50,343 nucleotides of DNA, from assembly GCA_018056245.1 (NCBI GenBank), contig JAGPFZ010000014.1, positions 1 through 50,343 of the forward strand, written 5' to 3'. The translations under genes were made by a program, and so were the position numbers. This document shows, in pieces, positions 8,658 to 17,744 of this stretch. The notes under the pieces are model-generated. The model saw only the letters and a list, made by a program, of their open reading frames with translations, ran no database searches and was not told the origin of the DNA. Source of the DNA: Bacteroidales bacterium. GTDB taxonomy: Bacteria > Bacteroidota > Bacteroidia > Bacteroidales > VadinHA17. The number at the start of each line of letters is the position of its first letter. Positions within the stretch are counted from its first letter, which is position 1.

Positions 8658-9425
8658 TTATTTTGCCAGGTAACCTCCGTCAACTATAACATTTGTGCCT
8701 GTAATCCAGCGTGATGCATCGGACAAAAGAAATACGCAAGTATATGCTACATCTTCAGGCAAACCAATGCCTAACGGATGTTGAGCTTTTATTTTTTCAA
8801 CTGATTCTTCAAAACTACTGTATATTGCATTTCTCGACAAAGGAGTATCAACTACACCTGGAGATATACAATTAACCCTTATTTTCCTCGAAGCCAATTC
8901 AAGAGCCAACGATTTAGACAATGCAATTAATGCTCCTTTTGTGACTGAATAAATTGATTTGCCAACTTCACCAACCACTCCCATAACTGAACTTATAAAA
9001 ATAACGCTTCCTCCTTCTTCATGAAAATAACTCCTTTTTGTAGCAATTCTTGTCAGATTAAAAGCGGATTGAACGTTTGTTTGAAATAAGAAATTTAGCT
9101 TTTCGGGTTTTATCATATCAAAAGCAATTGTCGTAGATATACCTGCGCAATTAACCACCCCTTTTATTTTCCCAAATCTAATTACAATATCTTCTATAAT
9201 TTGATTTATTTTTTCATATTCTGTTAAGTCAATCGAATATATATAATGCTTTTCATTGTTTTCCATTAAGTTAAGTGTTTCAAGCAGCCTTTCGGAATTC
9301 CTGCCAATGAGTGCCACTTTTGCCCCAAGTTGACTGCTCACAATTGCACATTGACGGCCTATGCCGGAAGAAGCACCTGTTATAATTATAACTTTATCCT
9401 CAAGTGTAAAAGGATTTCTATACAT
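8658..9425 (-). CDS. 3-oxoacyl-ACP reductase, FabG-like SDR (copy 1)
   Basis: 255 residues, a classical short-chain dehydrogenase. The nucleotide-binding motif is TGASSGIGR (~16-24), then VVNCAGIS, the catalytic Ser in VIFISSVMGVVGE, and Tyr/Lys in YSVTKGALIALSKSLALEL. The C-terminus GTNVIVDGGYLAK is typical of FabG-type enzymes. Its neighbours are an acyl carrier protein and two ketoacyl synthases, so the likely substrate is a short 3-oxoacyl-ACP reduced to the 3-hydroxyacyl form. A sugar substrate is less likely but not excluded. A second copy lies at 17741-18487. Confidence 0.82.
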   Translation of the reverse strand: MYRNPFTLEDKVIIITGASSGIGRQCAIVSSQLGAKVALIGRNSERLLETLNLMENNEKHYIYSIDLTEYEKINQIIEDIVIRFGKIKGVVNCAGISTTIAFDMIKPEKLNFLFQTNVQSAFNLTRIATKRSYFHEEGGSVIFISSVMGVVGEVGKSIYSVTKGALIALSKSLALELASRKIRVNCISPGVVDTPLSRNAIYSSFEESVEKIKAQHPLGIGLPEDVAYTCVFLLSDASRWITGTNVIVDGGYLAK

Positions 9426-9510
9426 CTCAAGAAACAGATTGGTTGAATAAATAATTTAAATCAATCTTTAATTATCATTAATTCATAAAAGCAGGGTTAT
9501 ATAAGAGTAC

Positions 9511-9753
9511 TTATTTATTTTGTCTTTTTTCTACTTCTTTTATTAGTTCTCTGACTGTTTCGATTTTTTGAAATTCTTTCGGTTCAATAATCACGTCATA
9601 TTCAGAATCAAGCATTGAAATAACAGATAAATATCTCATTGAATCCCATTCATCGTAGTCACGAAATTTATCATCTAAGAAAATTTCTTTATTATCTGCA
9701 TTTAGTGCATCTTTAAATTTTGCAATAAAATCATTAACGACAATTTTCTCCAT
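9511..9753 (-). CDS. Acyl carrier protein (copy 1)
   Basis: 80 residues, acidic and helical. The phosphopantetheine site is Ser in YDEWDSMRYLSVISML (DSM in place of the DSL of housekeeping ACP). It should carry the growing acyl chain for the adjacent KAS III and ketoreductase enzymes. It lies 37 bp after the KAS III gene at 9791-10852 and 85 bp before the ketoreductase, in the same direction. Confidence 0.85.
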   Translation of the reverse strand: MEKIVVNDFIAKFKDALNADNKEIFLDDKFRDYDEWDSMRYLSVISMLDSEYDVIIEPKEFQKIETVRELIKEVEKRQNK

Positions 9754-9790
9754 ACTTAACTCTGATTAGTATTCGCAAATATATAAGATT

Positions 9791-10852
9791 TTAAATTTCG
9801 ATAATTTCGGGACAGATAATATTGTTTGTTTCGAAGTATATTGTACCCCATGAAAGACCCACTCCGAAACCGCAGGCAATCAGCCTACAATTACCCGATT
9901 CAAGTTTATTCTTTAACTTTGTAACCATTGTTAGCGGAATCGAGGCACTTGATGTATTTCCATAATATTCAATGGAATAAGGCACTTTTTCAACTGGTAA
10001 CTTCAGTTTTTTTCTTATTTGTTCGTTCAAAATTTTATTAGCCTGATGAAAAATAAAATAATCTATGAGTTCAATATCAATATTAAAATGCTTCAAGAGA
10101 CCTGAAATACTTAATGGAACTTTTGATATACCGAAAGTAAAAACTGTTGGACCATCAAGAATTGTATGAAGGTTAGTACGTATGTTTCCATCAGGGAATT
10201 CAATCTCTTTACCTGACCAGGAATTATAGAATGTCCTGAATCCACCATGAGGTATATATATTGCTTTATAACCTTTGCCGTCGGTAGCGGTATGAGCTTT
10301 GAAACCGACACAGCCTTTTTTATATTGCAATGCAGTTGCAGTTCCGCAGTCACCAAACAACGGGTAAGTACTTTTATCCTTTTTTGATTTAGTAACAGTT
10401 GAAGTGTCTCCTGCAAGTAATAAGCCTTTTTTAAAATAGCCGGTTTGAAGCAATGCGGCAACAGTTGAAACACCATATATCCATCCTGAACAACCTAAAG
10501 AAATATCCATTGCAAAACACTCATTCGATAAACCAAGTCTTTCCTGAAGAATACATGCCGTAGCAGGCATAATATAATCAGGAGTTTGGGAAACAAAAAT
10601 CAAACAGTCAATTTCTTCTCTTTTCCAATTAAGTTCATACATAAGCTTGTTAGCAGCCTCAAAGCAGAGATCGGAAGAACATATATCCCGATTAGCAATA
10701 ACATGCCTTGAAATTACACCGGTTGTTTCAATGAACATTTTCTTTTGATCGTCAGTACTAAACAATTGCGATTGTCTGTTATCCTCGATATTCTTTGGCA
10801 CACATGCTGCTAAGCCTCGTATTTCCACATTTTTATAATGTTGAAATCCCAT
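9791..10852 (-). CDS. 3-oxoacyl-ACP synthase III-like enzyme (KAS III, copy a)
   Basis: 353 residues, usual KAS III length. The catalytic triad is intact: Cys121 in DISLGCSGWIYG, His in FIFHQANKI (~262) and Asn in YGNTSSASIP (~293). FabH-type enzymes condense an acyl-CoA starter with malonyl-ACP. The C-terminus IICPEIIEI is shared with copies b and d but not c, so three of the four are close paralogues. The gene lies 24 bp after copy b and is followed by ACP and ketoreductase. It probably supplies a short acyl chain for a sugar in the polysaccharide. Confidence 0.85.
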   Translation of the reverse strand: MGFQHYKNVEIRGLAACVPKNIEDNRQSQLFSTDDQKKMFIETTGVISRHVIANRDICSSDLCFEAANKLMYELNWKREEIDCLIFVSQTPDYIMPATACILQERLGLSNECFAMDISLGCSGWIYGVSTVAALLQTGYFKKGLLLAGDTSTVTKSKKDKSTYPLFGDCGTATALQYKKGCVGFKAHTATDGKGYKAIYIPHGGFRTFYNSWSGKEIEFPDGNIRTNLHTILDGPTVFTFGISKVPLSISGLLKHFNIDIELIDYFIFHQANKILNEQIRKKLKLPVEKVPYSIEYYGNTSSASIPLTMVTKLKNKLESGNCRLIACGFGVGLSWGTIYFETNNIICPEIIEI

Positions 10853-10876
10853 GTTTCAATTTATTTCTACCAATAA

Positions 10877-11935
10877 TTAAATTTCGATAAGTGCTGGGCA
10901 AATAATTTTATCCGTTTCAATATAACAGGTAGCCCAGGATAGTCCGCTTCCAAAACCGCAAGCAATCAGATGCAATTTTGAATTACAAAGTTCCTCTCTT
11001 ATTTTAATGACCATTGTAAGGGGGATTGATGACATTGAAGTATTTCCAAAAAATTCATAGCTTGTGGGCACTTTATTAACAGGCAGCTTAAGTTTTTCTT
11101 TTATTTTTTCCACAATCATTTTATTAGCCTGATGAAAAATAAAATAATCAATTTCATTACTATTAAGTTTAATGCTATCCAGCAGAAAGCTAACGCTTCG
11201 TGGAGCGGTTTTCATTGAAAAGACAAATACAGTGGCGCCGTCCATAAAATATTGTAATCTGTTTTTAATAATACCGGGCTCATATTCCTTCATTTCTAAA
11301 GAGTCTGAAGTTGTCATGTTTCTAAAACCACCGTCCGGAATATAAATAGCTTCAAATTTAGAACCGTCCGTACCAGTGTGAAAATACATAGGTGACTCAT
11401 TTTTTTTAAATTCCATTGCAGTAGCAGTACCGGCATCTCCAAATAATGGATAAGTACTTTTATCCATTTTTGACTTTGTTTTTGAAGTTGTTTCACCAAC
11501 CAGAAGTAATCCTTTTTTCATATATCCGTCAGATAATAACGAAGCCATAACTGAAACCCCATAAACCCAACCGGAACAACCAAGTGTTATATCGAATGCA
11601 TAACAAGCATCGGATAAACCGAGCCTTGACTGCAATATGCATGATGTGGCCGGCACTATATAGTCAGGCGTTTGCGTTACAAAAATCAGGCAATCAATTT
11701 CTTTCTTATCCCACATTAATTCGTTTATCAGTTTTTCTGCCGCATAAAAGCATAAATCGGAGGAACATATTCCTGAGTCGGCTATCCTTCTTTCAATTAT
11801 GCCCGTAGTATTAATAAACTGATCAGCATCATTTTTGTTTAAGAAAGCCGGAGAATTATTAGAGCTTTCAATATTAGAAGGGACACATGCAGATATGCCA
11901 CTAATTCTTATGTTCTTAAATTTTTGAAATGCCAT
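10877..11935 (-). CDS. 3-oxoacyl-ACP synthase III-like enzyme (KAS III, copy b)
   Basis: 352 residues, with Cys120 in DITLGCSGWVYG, His in FIFHQANKM and Asn in FGNTSMSSIP. It is a tandem paralogue of copy a and clearly diverged along its whole length, so this is not a recent duplication. It lies 52 bp downstream of the PglD-like acyltransferase and directly upstream of copy a. Having two consecutive condensing enzymes suggests either two different chain-extension steps or a paired complex in which one partner is regulatory; since both triads are intact, I favour the former. Confidence 0.85.
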   Translation of the reverse strand: MAFQKFKNIRISGISACVPSNIESSNNSPAFLNKNDADQFINTTGIIERRIADSGICSSDLCFYAAEKLINELMWDKKEIDCLIFVTQTPDYIVPATSCILQSRLGLSDACYAFDITLGCSGWVYGVSVMASLLSDGYMKKGLLLVGETTSKTKSKMDKSTYPLFGDAGTATAMEFKKNESPMYFHTGTDGSKFEAIYIPDGGFRNMTTSDSLEMKEYEPGIIKNRLQYFMDGATVFVFSMKTAPRSVSFLLDSIKLNSNEIDYFIFHQANKMIVEKIKEKLKLPVNKVPTSYEFFGNTSMSSIPLTMVIKIREELCNSKLHLIACGFGSGLSWATCYIETDKIICPALIEI

Positions 11936-11987
11936 TTATTTAGTAATAATGCTTATAATTTTGCCTTTATTATAATAGTCGTATTGA

Positions 11988-12644
11988 TTAGAATTTAACA
12001 ATCTTTGCAGGATTACCTAAATACAATTCTCCATTCTTAGTATTATTCATAACGATTGATCCGGCACCGATGCGAGTATTATTACCAATATTAAGGTTTT
12101 GTAGTACAACTGATTGAACGCCAAAAAAGTTCATATCGCCCACTATTGTTCGACCTGAAATACGAACCGAAGGCTGAAGCACATTATAATTACCGATTTG
12201 TACATCGTGCCCTAAAGAAGCCAGACCATTCAAAATGTTGAAATCCCCTATTGTAACATTGCAACTTATCCTGCATCCGAAAAAAACAATATTACCCTTG
12301 CCGATTATAAAGTTATCAGGATCAAATATAATAGCATTTGGTGCAATCAAATTTGGGAATTCGATTAAAGGATTAACTATTTGTTTTACAATACCATTAA
12401 TATCATCAGGATTTGCTATTGCAATAATTAATGATAGGTTTCGGGAATAATTATTTAAAGTATCAATATTACCGATAACGGAACCATAATTATTTTTATG
12501 ACCAGGTTTCAGGTTATCATCAAAAAAACCTATCAAGTTCCAGGTATTTTGTATTGTATTGATATGTTTTATCAGGCAAGCTATTTCTCGCCCGAATCCT
12601 CCGGCGCCGTAAATTGCTATATCTTTGAAATATAAATTATTCAT
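11988..12644 (-). CDS. pglD: Sugar N-acyltransferase, PglD/NeuD family
   Basis: 218 residues. The N-terminal Rossmann-like part (DIAIYGAGGFGREIACLI) is followed from ~95 by a left-handed beta-helix of hexapeptide repeats ending in ELYLGNPAKIVKF. The catalytic His lies in LASLGHDVQIG, as in PglD. PglD acylates the 4-amino group of UDP-4-amino sugars. It overlaps the PglC-like gene by 8 bp, the usual pairing. Because it is directly followed by KAS III, ACP and ketoreductase genes, its donor may be a hydroxyacyl-ACP instead of acetyl-CoA; this is inference. Confidence 0.85.
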   Translation of the reverse strand: MNNLYFKDIAIYGAGGFGREIACLIKHINTIQNTWNLIGFFDDNLKPGHKNNYGSVIGNIDTLNNYSRNLSLIIAIANPDDINGIVKQIVNPLIEFPNLIAPNAIIFDPDNFIIGKGNIVFFGCRISCNVTIGDFNILNGLASLGHDVQIGNYNVLQPSVRISGRTIVGDMNFFGVQSVVLQNLNIGNNTRIGAGSIVMNNTKNGELYLGNPAKIVKF

Positions 12645-13242
12645 TCCCTTTAAATGGTTTCATTGTTTCTCTGTCGGATGCATTTATTCCTTCTCTTTTA
12701 ATCACTTTCACTAAAGTCATAAATAATATTTTCATATCCAGTTTAAATGAAACATTATCAACGTACCATATATCCATTTCAAATTTTTCATTCCATGTCA
12801 GGTTATTTCTTCCATTAACCTGGGCCCATCCGGTTATTCCAGGGCGCACTTCATGGCGCCGTGCCTGACGTTCATTATATAACGGAAGGTATTCAGGTAG
12901 AAGAGGACGAGGCCCCACAAGACTCATATCCCCTTTCAAAACATTATATATCTGTGGTAATTCATCAAGAGATACTGATCTCAGGAATTTTCCTGTTTTC
13001 GTTAATCTTTCACAATCAGGCAATAAATGACCCGACGAATTGCATTTGTCATTCATTGTTTTAAATTTGATAAGATTAAAAAGTTTACCCTTTATCCCGG
13101 CTCTTTTTTGGACATAAAATATCTTGCCCGAATTATAAGGTGCAATGATAAGTATTATAAAAATAAAAAAAGGTAAAGTAACAAGTAATAAAATAATTGA
13201 AAAAGAAAAATCTAAGAAACGCTTAATAATTGATTTATACAT
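12637..13242 (-). CDS. pglC: Initiating sugar-phosphate transferase, PglC-like
   Basis: 201 residues, the small monotopic form. A single hydrophobic hairpin-like segment (FLDFSFSIILLLVTLPFFIF, ~9-28) precedes the cytosolic domain, which carries the family signatures KFKTMND, SLDELPQIYNVLKGDMSLVG and RPGITGWAQVNGRNNLTW. The enzyme transfers a sugar phosphate from the UDP-sugar to undecaprenyl phosphate and so starts each repeat unit. With PglD, PglE and PglF homologues in the locus the likely donor is a UDP-QuiNAc4N-acyl sugar. It overlaps PglD by 8 bp and follows the deacetylase gene after 2 bp. Confidence 0.9.
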   Translation of the reverse strand: MYKSIIKRFLDFSFSIILLLVTLPFFIFIILIIAPYNSGKIFYVQKRAGIKGKLFNLIKFKTMNDKCNSSGHLLPDCERLTKTGKFLRSVSLDELPQIYNVLKGDMSLVGPRPLLPEYLPLYNERQARRHEVRPGITGWAQVNGRNNLTWNEKFEMDIWYVDNVSFKLDMKILFMTLVKVIKREGINASDRETMKPFKGNE

Positions 13243-13244
13243 AA

Positions 13245-14072
13245 TTATAAATTAATTACATTTACATTATTCCAATTTATGATTTCATTGGCTTCTCTGA
13301 TTGAAACATATTTAAAATTTTTTATAAGTTTTTGAAATTTTTCTAATGCTCCATTAATTCCGTAATAAGATTTAAAATATCTTAATGAACATACTCTTTT
13401 TTGCTTAAAATCAAAATCACGTATGTGAAAATAACTCAAATTATATTCTGACCTTCTCATTAATTGTTCTATCACTTTATAAGGGAATAATCTGAAATAG
13501 CCACCACCAGTATAAATAATTCTTTTACCGATAAGAGAAAAATAATTAATTGGAAATTCTTTAATTAAACCAGAAGGAGTTTCAATAATCACAGGAGTAT
13601 TAGCTTTAAATTCAGGCATTCCACCAAATAAACGATAAGCTGGGAATACAGAACTATCTATTTCAATACCTAACTCAGTTAGTATTTCAAGTGCCCATTT
13701 TGAAATTTTCGTTAGTGAAAAAGCTGGAGCTCTATAAATTTTAATCTTTTGACCAGTAACTTGTTCTAAACTATCAATCGCTATTTTTGTTTCTTTTTTA
13801 AAAGTATTAACATTATGGTTTATTAAGTTAGTGTGAATATCTGAATGGCAACCAATTTCATGTCCACGTAAATAAATATTTCTAATAATTTTAGGATAAT
13901 TTCTAGCTATTATTCCAAGACAAAAAAAAGTTGACTTAATTGAATTTTGATCCAGAATATCGAGCAGATTTTCAAGAATTGAATTTATTATAGGAAGATA
14001 AAAATCCTTCCCGCCTTTTGGATATAGTTCGTAAATATACCATTCTTCAATATCGAAAGTTAAAATGTTCAT
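13245..14072 (-). CDS. Polysaccharide deacetylase, NodB-type
   Basis: 275 residues. The start NILTFDIEEWYIYELYP holds the metal/active-site Asp, STFFCLGIIARNYPKI follows, and the HEIGCHSDIHTNL segment carries the zinc-binding histidines. IYRAPAFSLT is the RAPAF motif of PEP-CTERM-associated deacetylases (DUF3473-like architecture), and YFHIRDF is close to the C-terminal His motif. It would remove N- or O-acetyl groups from a glycan, possibly on the carrier lipid. A second RAPAF-type fragment, broken, lies at 15609-15731. Confidence 0.8.
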   Translation of the reverse strand: MNILTFDIEEWYIYELYPKGGKDFYLPIINSILENLLDILDQNSIKSTFFCLGIIARNYPKIIRNIYLRGHEIGCHSDIHTNLINHNVNTFKKETKIAIDSLEQVTGQKIKIYRAPAFSLTKISKWALEILTELGIEIDSSVFPAYRLFGGMPEFKANTPVIIETPSGLIKEFPINYFSLIGKRIIYTGGGYFRLFPYKVIEQLMRRSEYNLSYFHIRDFDFKQKRVCSLRYFKSYYGINGALEKFQKLIKNFKYVSIREANEIINWNNVNVINL

Positions 14073-14280
14073 GTTTGCTTTAAATTAATTAATCAAAAAT
14101 AGCAGTTGCTCTCAATCTAATATTCTATTATAATATTTTTGAATGAGAACTATCGTTTAAGATAGTGGCTGTTGCTTAAATTTCCTTAGGGCCATAAGAA
14201 ATAATTATTTTGATTTTGATTATTAAATTGAGTTTTTCGAAACCAATATAGGCTTAATTCATTTTATATTTCATTGATAT

Positions 14281-15291
14281 TCATTTGTTTGACACCTGTT
14301 CTTCTATCCACCTGTAAGTCTTCTTCATTCCCTCTTTCAAAGGTTGATTAACCTCCCACCCCACTTTATCGCGAAACAATCTATTGTCAGAATTTCTTCC
14401 TCTTACGCCGAGCGGGCATTTAAATCCATATTTTCTGAAAAACTCATCGCCGTATATATTTTTTATTTTCAGGTTCTTACCTGAAATCTCTATTGCCATT
14501 TGTGCAAGTTGATTGATTGTTACCATTTCTTCCGAACCTATATTTACCGGCCCAGTAAAATCAGTTTCCATAAACCTCAGTACTGCTTCGATACATTCGT
14601 CAACATACAAAAAGCTCCTTGTCTGGTTGCCGTCGCCCCATACTTCGATTTCATCGCCGTCATCAGCTTCAGCGGCTTTTCTCAGCAGAGCAGCAGGAGC
14701 CTTCTCTTTACCGCCTTTCCATGTGCCCTGAGGACCGAAAATATTATGAAAACGGGCAATTCTTATATTCAAGCCATAATTTCTGTGAAATGCAAGATAA
14801 AGCCTTTCACTGAACAGTTTTTCCCATCCGTATTCAGAATCAGGATTTGCAGGATACGCAGAATCTTCACTGCAAACAGGATTTTCAGGATCGAGCTGGT
14901 TATACAAAGGATAAATACAGGCTGAAGATGAATAGAAGACTTTTTTGATTCCTTTTCTCACACATTCGTTTGCAACATTAAGGTTTATAGTTGCCGAATT
15001 ATGCATAACATTTGCATCATTCTGACCTGTAAAAATATATCCTGCGCCACCCATATCAGCGGCAAGCTGATATACTTCATCATATTTGCCATCAATTACA
15101 ACCTCAACTGATTTTGAGTCTCTAAGGTCAGCAATTATAAATTCATTGCATATCTCAGAATGATCAAAATATTCATGGTTTTTTAAATCAGCTATCCTAA
15201 CATAAAAGCCCTTGCTTTTTAATCTTTTGCCAAGATGGCCTCCGATAAAACCACCTCCACCGAGAATAATTACTTTTTTCATATTTTGCAA
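14281..15291 (-). CDS. gme: GDP-mannose 3,5-epimerase-like SDR
   Basis: 336 residues. The N-terminus VIILGGGGFIGGHLG binds NAD. The match to plant GDP-mannose 3,5-epimerase is striking: SSACIYP (with the acid/base Cys), EYGWEKL (Tyr/Lys), RFHNIFGPQGTWKGGKEKAP (with the second acid/base Lys), and GVRGRNSDN (nucleotide-sugar contact). The plant enzyme makes GDP-L-galactose and GDP-L-gulose. Here it would supply an L-hexose to the polysaccharide. It carries a ~10-residue insertion before GVRGRNSDN. An alternative start (MKK) lies 9 bp downstream. A gap of 208 bp without recognised content separates it from the next gene. Confidence 0.8.
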   Translation of the reverse strand: MQNMKKVIILGGGGFIGGHLGKRLKSKGFYVRIADLKNHEYFDHSEICNEFIIADLRDSKSVEVVIDGKYDEVYQLAADMGGAGYIFTGQNDANVMHNSATINLNVANECVRKGIKKVFYSSSACIYPLYNQLDPENPVCSEDSAYPANPDSEYGWEKLFSERLYLAFHRNYGLNIRIARFHNIFGPQGTWKGGKEKAPAALLRKAAEADDGDEIEVWGDGNQTRSFLYVDECIEAVLRFMETDFTGPVNIGSEEMVTINQLAQMAIEISGKNLKIKNIYGDEFFRKYGFKCPLGVRGRNSDNRLFRDKVGWEVNQPLKEGMKKTYRWIEEQVSNK

Positions 15292-15731
15292 TATAACCGT
15301 TATTACATATTATTTTATTAGCCAGTTCGCTTATACGAACAGTGTCAATGTAATTAATTTTTTCCAGTTGCCTTATATTTTCAATTAATGGAATGAAATC
15401 ATTATTCTTCAGAATAAAATTAAGTTTTTTCTTTACCGTACTCTTTTTATATCTGTAAAGTAAAAATGGTAAAGCTTTCTTGAATCCAGCCTTTCTTCTT
15501 GCCTCATAAAAATATTAAGTATATCTCTTATGATAAATTTTATACATATTAAGTATAACTGTTTGACGTTTTATATTTAAAACCTAATCAACATAATATT
15601 TCATAAATTCAGAGAGTTCCGATGTTAACCTGAAAAGCAGGTGCTCTAAAGCCATAAACTCGTTTACCGGTTAAATCTTTAATTAAATTGTTAGCTTTAA
15701 AAATATTTTTCTGATCTTTTTGGGTGTCTAA
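15292..15731 (-). pseudogene. Remnant of a polysaccharide deacetylase gene
   Basis: No intact gene fills this gap. On the minus strand 15731-15609 reads as a fragment with LIKDLTGKRVYGFRAPAF followed by a TGA; this is the RAPAF region of a NodB-type deacetylase like the one at 13245-14072. Further down, 15514 to ~15290 reads as EARRKAGFKKALPFLLYRYK and onward without stops until it runs into the epimerase gene. I do not recognise this second piece; it may be the tail of the same gene. Stops and frame changes separate the two. The N-terminal half is missing. Confidence 0.55.
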
Positions 15732-15740
15732 TAAAATATA

Positions 15741-16727
15741 TTATCGTACATCAAAATTCATTAGCCCGAAGTTCCAGTTTTCTTTTTTTAGCATTGACTC
15801 GAGATACAGATTATGTTTAAATGAGGTTAAATTCAAGGTCAAGGGAAGATGTTGTGGCTCTATTTTCCACGGGACTCGAATTAAAATAAATTGTTTTAAT
15901 CTTAAATATCCAATAAATAAAATTATATCTGGTTTTTCAACTTTTAAAATATATCTTACTGTTTTAACAAGCGATTTATAACTCCTTTTACCATTCTCTC
16001 TGAAATCAAATAAATATACTGTTTTTATCTCCCTTTCTTCAACAATGCTATAATAAGCAAAAATATCTTCAAAGTTAACTTTCCTGTATTTATTATTGTA
16101 AAACCTGTTAAAGTAAAAGTTTTCGTCAGTAACTATTTCAAACCTTGCTTTCTTTTCTAAGGAATTTATTAAATTAGATAAAACATTATTTAAAATCAAA
16201 AATACATGTATAAAAAAAACAGAGATAAAATTAAGAAATTTTAAACTTCTGATGTTCAATATATTAAAAATTCGAACTGGTAGTGCATAATACGGCAGAT
16301 ATGAAATAAGCTTTGATTCCAGAAAATTCAAAGCGTACTTAAAAGAGTTTTCATTCGATACACCTAAAGTTGCAACTATACCTTCTTTACAAGCATATTC
16401 CAGCAAAGACTTAATCATATCAGAAAAAATAAATATGTCCTTTCTGTATTCCTTTACTACAAATGTACCACCGCTAATTCCTATAAGTATATTTTTTTCT
16501 TTAATGTTATCATAATAAATCGCAGGATACAATGCATTGTAACCAGCTAAGTTATTTTGCTCATCGAAGGCAATTACATGATAAGAATATCCTAATACAG
16601 TATGTTTGTAATAATTTATAAATTCCTCAACGTTTTTCCGAACATTAAAAGCTTTGTCAAATTCATTTATTATATTAAGCCACAAACCTGAACTAATTTC
16701 ATGAGTCTTAAATACAACTATTTTCAT
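15741..16727 (-). CDS. Probable GNAT-like acyltransferase
   Basis: 328 residues, no signal peptide. The N-terminal half resembles a GNAT fold: SYHVIAFDEQNNLAGYNALY as the beta-sheet before the acyl-CoA site, GISGGTFVVKEYRKDIFIF as the strand and binding loop, and ATLGVSNENSFKYALNFLE, with an Asn-Glu-Asn-Ser where GNATs often have an N-x-x-S/A helix. The central part contains a hydrophobic stretch (FLNFISVFFIHVFLILNNVL). It lies 12 bp after KAS III copy c and may transfer the acyl chain made by these genes. Family assignment is by eye and tentative. Confidence 0.45.
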   Translation of the reverse strand: MKIVVFKTHEISSGLWLNIINEFDKAFNVRKNVEEFINYYKHTVLGYSYHVIAFDEQNNLAGYNALYPAIYYDNIKEKNILIGISGGTFVVKEYRKDIFIFSDMIKSLLEYACKEGIVATLGVSNENSFKYALNFLESKLISYLPYYALPVRIFNILNIRSLKFLNFISVFFIHVFLILNNVLSNLINSLEKKARFEIVTDENFYFNRFYNNKYRKVNFEDIFAYYSIVEEREIKTVYLFDFRENGKRSYKSLVKTVRYILKVEKPDIILFIGYLRLKQFILIRVPWKIEPQHLPLTLNLTSFKHNLYLESMLKKENWNFGLMNFDVR

Positions 16728-16739
16728 TCAATATAAATC

Positions 16740-17744
16740 TCAAAATTTAAGAATTGTCCCTGCCCAGGAGTATCCCACACCAAAACCTGCCAGAAGAACA
16801 TTGCATCCTGATATTATTTTTTTCTCTTTAACAGCCTCAATCAATGCTATCGGAATAGTTGAAGATACAGTATTACCAGTATTTTTCATAAAAAGGTAAA
16901 ATTTTTCTTCAGGTATTTTTATTTTCTTTCTTAAGAAATCAAGTATATATTTATTAGCCTGATGAAATACAAATAAATCAATATCATTCATTTTCAATGA
17001 ATTTATTTTCAAAGTATCTTTAACTAATTCAGGTACCAATTCAAGCGTAAAATTCAATATTTCCGTCCCATCCATAAATAAATAATCCGATGAAACCGGA
17101 TTATTGTTTTCATCATATTTCAAATCATTAAGCGGTTCAGGATTTCTTAATCCTCCTGTCTTAATAATCAGTTTTTCCGCACCTTTACCGTCAGTTCCAA
17201 GAGAAAAATTCATTATTTCCGCAAAACCTTCATCGGATACTATTGTTGCAGCAGCTGCATCGCCAAATATTGTACGATTAGACTTGTCAGACGGATGGAT
17301 AAACTTCGAATATGTTTCGGATGTAATCAATAAAATATTATGTGCCACATCCGAAACTATAAGTCCTTTAGCAAGAGCAAGACCATAAATATAACCGGAA
17401 CATCCCAGATTGAAATCAATTGCACCTGATTTAACTGGAATTCCGAGCCTGTCCTGAATAATGCAGGCTGTTGTCGGTAAAAAATAATCTGGACTTTGTG
17501 TACATAACATAACAAAATCAATTTCCTCAGGATTTATATTGTATTCAAGAAACAAATTTTCGGCTGCTTTTACAGCCATATCGCCTGAAGTTTCTTTATC
17601 GGCTGCAATGTGTCTTTCCGATATACCTATTTTTGATGAAACTTTTTCAACCGACCACTCCGGAAAATCTCGCATAAGGTCAGAATTCGTAACCACCTTT
17701 GCAGGTAAATAATAAGAAATACCTTTGAGGTAAGCTTTTTTCAT
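16740..17744 (-). CDS. 3-oxoacyl-ACP synthase III-like enzyme (KAS III, copy c)
   Basis: 334 residues from the start at 17744. An earlier ATG at 17792 is in frame, but the 17744 start gives a four-base ATGA overlap with the ketoreductase stop and begins with the usual MKKAYLKGISYYLP, so I prefer it. The triad is intact: Cys115 in DFNLGCSGYIYG, His in VFHQANKYI, Asn in TGNTVSSTIP. This copy is the most divergent of the four and closest to ordinary FabH at the N-terminus. It lacks the IICPEIIEI tail of the other three. Translational coupling to the ketoreductase argues that both act on the same chain. Confidence 0.85.
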   Translation of the reverse strand: MKKAYLKGISYYLPAKVVTNSDLMRDFPEWSVEKVSSKIGISERHIAADKETSGDMAVKAAENLFLEYNINPEEIDFVMLCTQSPDYFLPTTACIIQDRLGIPVKSGAIDFNLGCSGYIYGLALAKGLIVSDVAHNILLITSETYSKFIHPSDKSNRTIFGDAAAATIVSDEGFAEIMNFSLGTDGKGAEKLIIKTGGLRNPEPLNDLKYDENNNPVSSDYLFMDGTEILNFTLELVPELVKDTLKINSLKMNDIDLFVFHQANKYILDFLRKKIKIPEEKFYLFMKNTGNTVSSTIPIALIEAVKEKKIISGCNVLLAGFGVGYSWAGTILKF

